Assembly (NCBI GenBank): GCA_027943245.1
Contig: JANDJZ010000528.1
Span: 1-27,211, forward strand
Direction: 5' to 3'
Origin: Acanthamoeba sp. SK_2022b
Lineage: Eukaryota; Discosea; Longamoebia; Acanthamoebidae
Length of the DNA: 27,211 nt
The notes below the pieces were generated by a model. It did not search any database, had not been told where the DNA came from, and saw only the letters and a program-made list of their open reading frames with translations. The translations under genes were made by a program, and so were the position numbers. Shown here piece by piece: positions 19,194-27,211 of this stretch. Every line of letters starts with the position of its first letter. The first letter of the stretch is position 1.

Positions 19194-20750
19194 ATGAAGG
19201 CCTTCCGCAAAGCTCTGCCTCCACGCCCCGCTGCTCCGCTGCCCCCGTCCCCCTCCAGTGGAGCCACCAAGCCAGCTCCGCCATCCGCCATTACCTCCTC
19301 TTCCTACAAGTGCGGAGAGTGCGAAATAGACCAGGCGGTCAAGTATTGCCAGCAGTGTGACGCTCACCTGTGCTTGGCCTGCGATGGCACGGTCCATGCC
19401 TCCCGCGTGGCAAGTTCCCACATCCGTGTCGACGTCAACACTGTCTCTTTGGCGTCGTCGTCTTCTGCTCTGGGCGGGAAGGTCCAAGTCGATAAAGCGA
19501 CTGCGGCCAAGTGGGCGGCAGAGGCGTACACCCGACTGGAGGAGATCAAGTCCCTCGAGGCCGACCTGTCGAGCTGCGAGCAAGAGGCAATGGAAGCGCT
19601 CGACAAGTACTTTGACGAGCTCTGCCGCGCAGTGACCAATCGGAAGCTGGAGCTCGAAGCCGAACTGGCGGCCTGGAAGAGTGGTCGACAGGCCGCCATG
19701 ACCGAACTAGCGCAGAAGGCAACGCAGGTGGCCGAAGGCCGCCAGACCGGCCCTGTACCGCCGTTGGACCGGGGCCAGGGCATTGCGTTCAGTCCCAGCT
19801 CAGGGGGAGGATCCGACACCCTGTTGACCACCATCCAAACGAGGGGCAGATTGGTCCTGGGCCCTCTCGGTTCTGGCGGCAAGACGAAGCCGACAGCGCG
19901 GGACTACGCGTCTATCCAAGGCCCCAAGTACATTCTTGGATACGGATATGGCGATGGGCCTGGACACAACCGTCTTCCGTGCGACATGGCGGTCCATCCT
20001 CGGACGGGCGAGATCTATCAGGTCGATTTGGGGGGCAGCCGTGTGCAAGTATGGAGCAGCGACGGCAACCATCTCCGGGCGTTTGGAGATGAAGGGGAGA
20101 GAATGGAAAGGATGCATTTTCCAAAGGCCATCACGTTCGATCTCGATGGCAACCTTGCCGTGTCCGATAGGCGCGACCGCGTCACCGTCTGGACCCCCGA
20201 CGGCAAGTTTCTGCGCAACGTGGAAGGCACGCCCGCCATGGCAAAAGGCGTGCAAGTGATAATGGGCCTCACCGTGCAGCCTGGCACCGGCAACTACGTG
20301 GTGCTGGACTCCCGCAACTGCCGCGTTCAGATCTGGCGGCCAGACGGTGCCTTCGTCTCCTCCTTCGGCGGCGACCTACACGATCCCCAAGACATCACTG
20401 TCGACCCCTGCACGGGCAACTTCCTCATCGCCGAGTTCTACGGCCACAAAGTGTCGGTGTGGAGTCCCAAGGGAATGTTCATTCGAGATTTCAGGGGTAC
20501 TCTGCCAGGTGACAAGGAGCCCTTCAAACCCTCAAGCGTCGACGTGGATGCCGCCGGTAACATCCTGGTGGCGGACCAAGGCAATCACCGCGTGCAGGTG
20601 TGGAGCCCCGACTTCGAGCTCCTCTGCAGCATTGGCACGCCGGGCCATCAAAAGCCAGACCAGATTTGGGATCCCAACTACGTTACCGTGGCCCCTAACG
20701 GCGATGTCCTCGTTTCTTGTGGTGGCTCAAACTGTTGTCTGGTCTTCTGA
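19194..20750 (+). CDS. B-box zinc finger, coiled coil and NHL-repeat protein (TRIM-NHL-like without RING)
   Basis: Intronless 518-aa ORF. A Pro-rich N-terminus leads to a B-box: C40-x2-C then KYCQQCDAHLCLACDGTVH with later His, about residues 40-80. A helical, Glu/Lys-rich coiled coil covers about 95-190. From about 255 to the end there are six NHL-type beta-propeller blades, visible as repeats of GNxxVxD..xxRVQVW.PDG (for example SRVQVWSSDG, CRVQIWRPDG, HRVQVWSPDF). This is the TRIM2/3/32-NHL layout lacking the RING, so ubiquitin-ligase activity is not expected; NHL propellers bind RNA or protein. An upstream TTG-extended frame exists, but ATG 19194 is the natural start. Codon use matches host genes. 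Confidence 0.85.
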   Translation: MKAFRKALPPRPAAPLPPSPSSGATKPAPPSAITSSSYKCGECEIDQAVKYCQQCDAHLCLACDGTVHASRVASSHIRVDVNTVSLASSSSALGGKVQVDKATAAKWAAEAYTRLEEIKSLEADLSSCEQEAMEALDKYFDELCRAVTNRKLELEAELAAWKSGRQAAMTELAQKATQVAEGRQTGPVPPLDRGQGIAFSPSSGGGSDTLLTTIQTRGRLVLGPLGSGGKTKPTARDYASIQGPKYILGYGYGDGPGHNRLPCDMAVHPRTGEIYQVDLGGSRVQVWSSDGNHLRAFGDEGERMERMHFPKAITFDLDGNLAVSDRRDRVTVWTPDGKFLRNVEGTPAMAKGVQVIMGLTVQPGTGNYVVLDSRNCRVQIWRPDGAFVSSFGGDLHDPQDITVDPCTGNFLIAEFYGHKVSVWSPKGMFIRDFRGTLPGDKEPFKPSSVDVDAAGNILVADQGNHRVQVWSPDFELLCSIGTPGHQKPDQIWDPNYVTVAPNGDVLVSCGGSNCCLVF

Positions 20751-20933
20751 TAAGCCGAAACACTGAGAAGCAAAGATCTATTGAAGAGTTGCGCCTTTAC
20801 TTCTGGCCTTCTGGAGTCGCGTGCTCGTGTTCGTTGATGTCGGACAAGAGGGCTGGCGTCCTGCGCTTTAAACGCCGTGACTAGGAGTTCTGGTAACCTC
20901 TTCGTTTCTCCATACAATACACGGAAGGCGCGC

Positions 20934-23900
20934 TCACGGCTCGCTCATCCCCACGGTGCTGCTAAAGAACATGCTCACGGTGGTTATGTCCGGTCGTTTG
21001 GCGGGGTTTCGGCGCCAGCACTTCTTGATGAGCGCTGCGAGATCGGGCGGGCAGTCGCTCGGAATCGTGGGGCGCCTGTTGGCCAGGATGTCCTCGATGA
21101 CCCCATGGAGGTTCTTCCGATCGCCGCCGGAGCCTGAGGCGTAGGGGAGCTTGCGCGTGAGCACCTGCCAGATGACCATGCCAAAGGAGAACACGTCGGC
21201 CTTGCCGGTAATCTGTTGGCTGCTCGTCGGGTCGGCGCTGCCGTCGTCCGCCCCGAAGGCGGGCCCGTAGAACTCGGGCGCAGTCCACAGCGGCGTGCCA
21301 CCGGCGTGAGTGGTGGCCGTGTTGCCCTGGGTGTAGATGGCGAAGCCAAAGTCGGCGATCTTGACGGCGAAGCTGCCGTGGGTCTTCTCCACCAGCAGGT
21401 TGGAGGGCTTGATGTCGCGGTGCACGATGCCGAACTTGGTATGGAGCGCCTCGAGTCCCAGAGCCGCGGTCCACAGAATCCGCATCCGGTCGTTCCAGCT
21501 CAGCTTGCACGAGGAGTCGAGGAGCTGCTCGAGGTTGCCCCCCTTGATGTACTCCATCACCAACATCGGGGTGCCGTCCTTGGTCGACAGCGCCAGCCCG
21601 ATGAACCGCACGACGTAGGGGTGGTCGATGTTGTAGACCATGGCCGCCTCCTCCCGGAGCGCCAGTAGCTGTGCCTCATCCATCTTGGCGTGAAGCGTCT
21701 TGATGGCCACGGTCTGCCCGCCGTAGGTGCCCTTCCACACCCGTCCGTAGCCTCCCGAGCCCACCTTGACGTCGCTCTTGACCAGCTTGTCACTGCTAAT
21801 GATGAACGAGCAGACGTTGGAGGAGCACAGGCCTCCGCGGTGGATGTTCTGCGAGACCACGTCCGCGTCATCGTCGTCGACGTCATCGTCTTGACCGTTG
21901 TCGCCCTGCTTGTCTTCGGCGTCGACCTCGCTGTCCACCAAGACCGCAGCGTCGCCGCGTCTCACGAAGCGCTTGCCCTGCGGCGCGGAGAGCTGGCGAG
22001 AGATCTCCGACGTGCACACGATGGCACCCTCGCCCGTTGCGCTCGTGCACATCTTGCACGCCGCAGCGTAGCACGACTCCTGGTAGCCCCGCCGAAATGG
22101 GTCGTCCGCCGCCGGCGGGCACGCGCCCGCGTGCTGGGAGATGCCGATGCGCAGGTGGGCCACACCGCCACAGCTTTTGGCGCCCGCGGCGCTAACCTCG
22201 AGGGCAAAGTCCAGCGCCGAGGCGCCGGGTTCAAAGGCGATCAGGAACGTGCCGCCGCTGTGGTAGATGGGCCGGGAGAAGAGGTGGCCTCGGTGCTTGC
22301 GGCAGGCCTGGCGCACAAGGTCGATGTAGGCGCTGATCGTCGCCCGCGCCCCGGCGGGCTCGCGATGCCAGACGGCGTCGAACCCGGCGAGGTCACACAC
22401 GACGAAGCTCACGTCATTGCGCGGCAGGCGGGCTCGGGTGAATGCTGCGGCGGCTGCGGCGCCGCCGGCGTCGTCGCCGTCCGTGCTCGCGGTGCTGGCC
22501 CCGTCTCCCCGCTTGTCTGGGCCGCTGAAGCTGGTCGTCGCAGTGGGCGTGGCGGTGATGGTGGCGCTGCTACTGCTGCTGCTCTGTCCCGACGTGGTGC
22601 CCGTGATCGTGTCGCCCGAGATCTGCGACACGCGAGTCATGACGTCGAGGAAGCACGGTCGAACCGTGGGGTCCTGGTGCCAGCAGGCGCGCATGAGCTC
22701 GATGTAGTCCCGCTCCATGTCGTTGTTGCCCTGCTTGCCGCCGGCGTCGAGCAGGTCGCTCGGTCGCGTGTTGTACATGATCACCCATACGGCCACCTGG
22801 GCCGGCAGCATGCCGTGGTAGGGCTCGGCGCGGGTGAGCACCTCCCACATGACGATGCCTAGAGAGTACACGTCGGCGCGCATGTAGGCGTCGGCACGTA
22901 GACCATCGATGTCGGTCTGCTCGGCCAGCACCTCGGGCGCCGTCCACTGAATAGTGCCCAGCACGCCGGCCTCTCCCCCGCTGCGACTGGCGATGGACTC
23001 CTTGTAGCTGGTGAGGCCAAAGTCGCTCACCTTGACGTTCCATTTGGAGTCCAGCAAGAGATTGAGCGACTTGAGGTCCCGGTGCACCACGCCCGACGAG
23101 TGGAGGAAGTGCATGCCCTTGGCCGCCTGGTAGATGATCTTGAGCCGCAACATCATCGGAATGTCGGCGATGAGGTCGTTGTGGAGCAACTGTCACAACC
23201 ACAGATTTTAAGCAAGAGCGATTAATTGGTTAGTTTATGCGGTTGAGGCACGCAGGCACGCACATACACACTTGGACGTACGTCGTAGAGGGAGCCCAAG
23301 GACATGAACTCCATGACGATGCACATCTTTGGCGGCTTGGTGCAGGCGGCCATGAAGAGAACCACGTTGGGGTGGCGCAGCACAGACATGACCTGAGCCT
23401 CCTTTCGGAAGTTGGACACCTGGACAGCGCCGTAGGCTACCCCCTCGCCGCCGATCATCTTGACCGCCACTTCAGTGCCCTTCCACAGTGCCTTGTGGAC
23501 CACGCCGTAGCCGCCGGAGCCCAGCTGTTCGCCGAGCTCGAGCTCGGCCGGGTCGATCTCCCAATCGTAGTTGTCCAGGCGCCCACGTCGGTAGACCACC
23601 AAGAGCGCCACAGCGAAGCAGACCGCGAGGAGGCACAGAGCCAAGACGGCGAGCGGAATCACTGTAGACAGGGCGATGGTCAGCGAAGTCGAGTCGCCGG
23701 AGCCGGCCGAGCTGCGCCATGCCACCCCGCTTCGCAGTCGCATCGGCCCGAGCTACACGTGCCGCGCTCCGAGCAGAGAACTCCATCGACCGAGGCACAG
23801 CCGGCCAGCGGGCTCACAGCCATGCCGTCCACGGTGATGTTGACCACGGAAGCCACGATGCGCCGCATGAGCACCGGCGAGCTGCCCGACGGGATGACCT

Positions 23901-24631
23901 GGTTGGCGCTGGCGATGTCCTGGCCCGCTTCCGAAGCGTGGATCCAGTAGATCCACTCGGCGAGTCCACGGGCCTTGACTACACTCTGCATGCTACGGGT
24001 GCGCACGATGAAGGCGTTGGTGGCGACGATGGGCCAGCTTTCGACCCCGGGAGCAAAGTAGATGCTTTGCGAGCTCGGGTCGGTAGCGTTGGAGATGGCG
24101 TTGACGATGCTGTCCTTGGTGGGCGCCAGTGCCTTGTTGTTGGTGAAGTGACCGCGCATGGAAGCCATAGCGATGTTGGGCCTCGTGCCCGCGGCGAACG
24201 TGTTGCTGGCGCCAAACAGGTAGGGCACGCTGTTGAGCGCCGACTGCGTCGCCCCCAGGTTTGACACGGCGTAGGTGCGCTCGGGGTCTAGAGAGACCAC
24301 CGGGTAGATGTCGGACCGGCTCGAGTTGCCCACGATGGCGGCGTACTCGGGCACCTCCATGCTGATGGCCGTGTTGGCCAGGCTGATGAGCACCTGAGTT
24401 GTGGTCACGTAAAGCACGATGATGGACTGATTGGGCAGCAGATGGGCGATGTCGGGGTTGAGCGCGGCGATCCTGCTGTCGTTCCATGAGGCGATGCGCC
24501 CCATGTAGATGTCGGGCACGGCCTCGAAGTCGAGGACGAGCGGCTCCTTGTCGAGCAGGCCAGGCAGATTGTACGCGAACACGATTCCGTAAGACATCAT
24601 GGGCACATTCCACACATATGAATCAGATAGA
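20934..24631 (-). CDS. Receptor-like protein: PstS-like binding domain, EGF-like motif, TM helix, TKL kinase, pseudo-cyclase, TKL kinase
   Basis: Exons on minus: 24631 to 23282 (with a frame break) and 23189 to 20934, joined by donor GTACGT. The outer part resembles phosphate-binding PBP domains (YGIVFAYNLPGLLDKEPLVL, DIYMGRIASWND) and ends in an EGF-like CSSGRCDCEAGWHG. A one-base shift near 23720 separates it from the TM helix (VIPLAVLALCLLAVCFAVAL). Kinase 1 has GSGGYGVV, VAVK, VVHRDLKSLNLL and SDFG. The cyclase-like domain keeps the first Asp (VVCDLAGFDAVW) but lacks the second Asp (GGTFLIAF) and the N..R pair, so is probably inactive. Kinase 2 has GSGGYGRV, VAIK, IVHRDIKPSNLL, ADFG and WTAPEF. 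The first part of the binding domain and the signal peptide are missing at the border with AT-rich DNA. Probably a sensor whose ligand is unknown, or recently broken. Confidence 0.82.
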
Positions 24632-24660
24632 CTAGTAAGAATAAATGGCAATAAGGTTAC

Positions 24661-25080
24661 CCACAACACATGCACATACAAGACCAGATTAAGTGCACAT
24701 CTTTAGTGAAAGAGGTGCATGAGCATTGTGCATACTTTTGTGATGGTATTGCAAGCCAAAATGGCACCATGATCACCCACAACACATGCCCAAACATGAC
24801 AACATAGAGGGTGTGATTGTGGGAAAGAAGGTGCATGAGCATTGTGTATGTGTACACAATGGTATAGCAAGCATAAATGTCATGAAGACCTCCAACATCA
24901 CATGCCCACACATGACCAAATTGTAGGCTTTTTTGTGGTGATAGAGGTGCATGAGCATTGCATACACATGGTATGGCAAGCATAAACCCCAAGATGTCCA
25001 TCAACATCACATGCTCATACAGGACCAGATGGGAGGTTATATGTGTGCCACAATGGTGGCAAGCAAGCATGTGTGCTGAA
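24661..25080. repeat. Minisatellite, about four diverged 109-116-bp units
   Basis: Units start near 24661, 24777, 24892 and 25001 with the shared blocks CACATGC.CA.ACA.GACCA, GAGGTGCATGAGCATTG and GGTAT.GCAAGCATAAA. The fourth unit is partial. Because the first units are close to multiples of three, the minus strand stays open as a repeated peptide (LAIP...YAQCSCTSF-like), but with no sign of being a real gene. Confidence 0.85.
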
Positions 25081-26791
25081 GCAAAACCTTTGTGCAATGG
25101 TCATCAGCAAGGATGCAGGCAATGAGGCAGGTGCAAACACACCACCTGCACATGCATGACAGTGCAGCATCAAGGCATGAAGTGCAGGAGCTATACCAGC
25201 AGCATGGTTCATGTATACATGCAAAAGGATGTGTTGACTTTACACTGCATCCACTGGGTGGCGCCGTATTTTGACATGGTGCATCTGATAACCTTTGATG
25301 ATGATTCCCTGCTGATGGCTGCTGTCATGAATGGCTGAAGCACCCAAGAAGATCATCAAGTGCTACTCCACCCATCAATGATTGAACATTGGCTTTGCAG
25401 GGCAAACACCAATGCAGTGATAGAATTTTGCAGCCTGGAGTTCCCAGTTTCAGGAGATGTAGGGTCATACAGGGGTTGCTCACTTGCTTTTTTGTCTTAT
25501 TGTCACAACACCAAACCACCTCCCCAACATCTGAATGACAACCGAGATGCCTGCCCCAGCTGGTTTTGTAAGCCCATCTGTAAATTTAACATCATTTTCA
25601 CATCACAAAAAACGACCCTCCATTTTTTGGTCCTCTCCATTGACTTTTACATCAATAAAATGAGAAATTTTACCTCATTAAAATCCATTTTATAGCACAT
25701 AACAAACAATTACCCTACCTAAAATATTGTAAACTTAAAATTACAACCTTTTTTTGTTTCTTGGTCTAAAGCTGGTTAATTCCCCAGATAGCACTGCATT
25801 CCTGGAAATGAGTGCACAAAAAAACGCCAGTCATTTTCAACCTCTCATTTGATAATAGAGCAGGTTAGAGAAGGATGACAAGGCAATGTGGCAGCAGGTG
25901 CTGCCCCCCATCCCCATTGGGGGCTTCAATCTCCTGTCCCTTTAAAACGGCAACCAGCTCACCATCAGGCGCCAGATGGAAGGACCCATCATCTTCCTCT
26001 ATATTCATGCCCTTGTGGTGTGCTTCACCAAGCCAAGCCAAACACTTCCTTTTTCACAGACACTGCTGGAAGTTTATCTGTACCTTCACCCATTCATCCT
26101 GCCAATGTGTTTGCCCTGTTTTTTCAACATAGAGAGGTGGTTTGAGGATGGTCTCAGGCTCTTTACCAAATTTGTGCTCCAAGACTGAAGGAGTTCAACA
26201 AAATGCTATGTTGTCATTGCATTCACATACTGTGTTTTAAATTGGGTTCTCACCTACCTCTATTGCATATATGTACAATAAACTGATGTTCAAATTATTC
26301 GTTGTGTAAGTGTATGTGATGTTATCCCCAGCACTATATGTTTCATATTCATTGGTTGAGTGAACAAGTCCTACACATCCCAGGATATTGTAAAAATCCC
26401 AAACCTGGCAGGCCTACAAGAACAACAGTGCCAGCAATAAGCGGAGCACCTCATGGACACCTCTTGTTCCTCAAGTCATTCAACCAAGTATGCCCCTCCA
26501 CCACTTTTATTCTCATTTTATCATCTGTGTGGGGGAGGCAAACAGTTCTGCAAGTACCTTCTACATGACTCTGGCTTCCCCTGAAACAGGGGCCTCTACC
26601 TACCAGAAGCGAAAGATCAGTCCAAAAGATAGTATTGTGGAAAGGACAACCCACACCTCAGGCACATAGATACCAGATAGCAGGCATCTGAGTAGAACAG
26701 AAAGGCCAGAGAGGTGACGCCATCAGGTGATGGCGATTGTTTCTTTTTTATTAGGTTTTATTTTTCTTTTGTTCAGAGAGCACATACAGAG
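25081..26791. other. AT-rich accessory DNA between the minisatellite and SDHAF3, no secure gene
   Basis: Contains an inverted copy (25840-25860) of the 21-bp sequence at 9690-9710. A short open frame at about 25943-26188 (QMEGPIIFLYIHALVVCFTK ... FTKFVLQD) is followed by an AATAAA at 26276-26281. It has no recognisable family, so I do not call it a gene. The promoter of the SDHAF3 gene should lie in the last 100-150 bp. Confidence 0.4.
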
Positions 26792-27211
26792 ATGAACAGC
26801 AGCGCCACCCTGTTGCGTTCGCCAGCCCACCGAGGAGGTGTGCGGGGCTTGTACCGTGCCATTCTTCGCACGCATCGTCGGCGGCTGCCACAGAACATGC
26901 GGGACTTGGGCGACGCCTTCGTCTCGCAGGAGGTGCGCAGTTGTTGCCCACGGCTCGCCCACAACGCGACTGCAGACTGACTCTCCCACGCGGCACAGTT
27001 CCGCTTGCACAAGGACGTGCAAGATGGGCAGGTGGTGGCTGCATTCCTGGCGCGCTGGCGGGAGTATCTAACGACGCTGCGATCTAGCGATGTAGAACAG
27101 AAGGAAGGTGCGACGCTTGATGAAGAGGCGGTGGCTGCCCTGTCCGACGATCAGCGCCAACAGCTCCATAGGCTGCGCACAACTCTCATGGAAGACAAGG
27201 AAAAAGATTAA
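26792..27211 (+). CDS. SDHAF3: Succinate dehydrogenase assembly factor 3 (Acn9 family, LYR motif)
   Basis: Mitochondrial matrix factor that protects the iron-sulfur subunit of complex II during assembly. Two exons, 26792-26932 and 26999-27211 (donor GTGCGC, acceptor GCACAG, phase 0), give 117 aa and end TAA at the last base of the window. The LYR motif is in RGLYRAILRTHRRRLP near residues 18-33. It is followed by the family block MRDLGDAFVSQEFRLHKD, which spans the splice junction, and a helical C-terminus (FLARWREYLTTLR). Length fits the family (about 110-130 aa). It starts at the only ATG shortly before the conserved helix. It lies just outside the AT-rich block and looks intact. Confidence 0.92.

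Noticed and set aside
24661..25080. CRISPR-like array
   Set aside because: Units of 109-116 bp are diverged tandem copies without short identical repeats and unique spacers, and the DNA is eukaryotic.
24657..25097. Minus-strand 146-aa repeat protein
   Set aside because: It is open only because the minisatellite period is near a multiple of three; codon use is not host-like.
1..27211. tRNA or rRNA genes
   Set aside because: I scanned by eye for a T-loop GGTTCGAA-type pattern with a matching acceptor stem and for rRNA cores and saw none; a covariance-model scan was not possible.

Overview
This is nuclear DNA of a GC-rich, intron-rich protist. I read it as an Acanthamoeba-like amoebozoan. The reasons are codons ending strongly in G/C, many short GT-AG introns, and several large receptor proteins that combine a PstS-like periplasmic-binding domain, a transmembrane helix, a TKL kinase, a cyclase-like domain and a second kinase. 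That layout is a known Acanthamoeba expansion. The species call is inference.

Layout. 1-8700 is mostly ordinary, densely packed host genes: a partial Stm1/SERBP1 ribosome-associated protein (-), a proteasome activator PA28/PSME3 homologue (-), a small Cys-rich multi-pass membrane protein (+), a frameshifted peptidase-S74 (intramolecular chaperone) gene remnant (-), a ten-exon MST/Hippo-type STE20 kinase (+) and an intronless secreted, probably GPI-anchored glycoprotein (-).

8700-16560 is an accessory mosaic. AT-rich, repeat-like DNA carries a short inverted-repeat element (9275-9612), a broken exon-intron fragment of a receptor kinase (10794-11476) and a transposon-like multi-exon gene with in-frame TGA codons (11700-14217). 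It is followed by a stretch (14310-16560) where strongly coding sequence switches strand repeatedly, including what looks like a 370-bp inversion inside one ORF and a perfect 24-bp inverted repeat that splits a UFSP2-like exon.

16557-24631 holds two large TKL/cyclase-like/TKL proteins (+ and -) around an intronless B-box/NHL protein. The plus-strand one starts abruptly in the tail of a kinase domain. It may be the missing 3' half of the fragment at 10794, split by the intervening 5 kb. The minus-strand one has lost its N-terminus at the edge of a second AT-rich block (24610-26780), which carries a 110-bp minisatellite. The window closes with an intact two-exon SDHAF3/Acn9 gene.

Together the window shows housekeeping genes (ribosome, proteasome, succinate dehydrogenase assembly) next to signalling genes that are being broken by repeat-rich, rearranged DNA. 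Exon boundaries were placed by hand from splice consensus and family similarity. Several frame breaks could be assembly errors.
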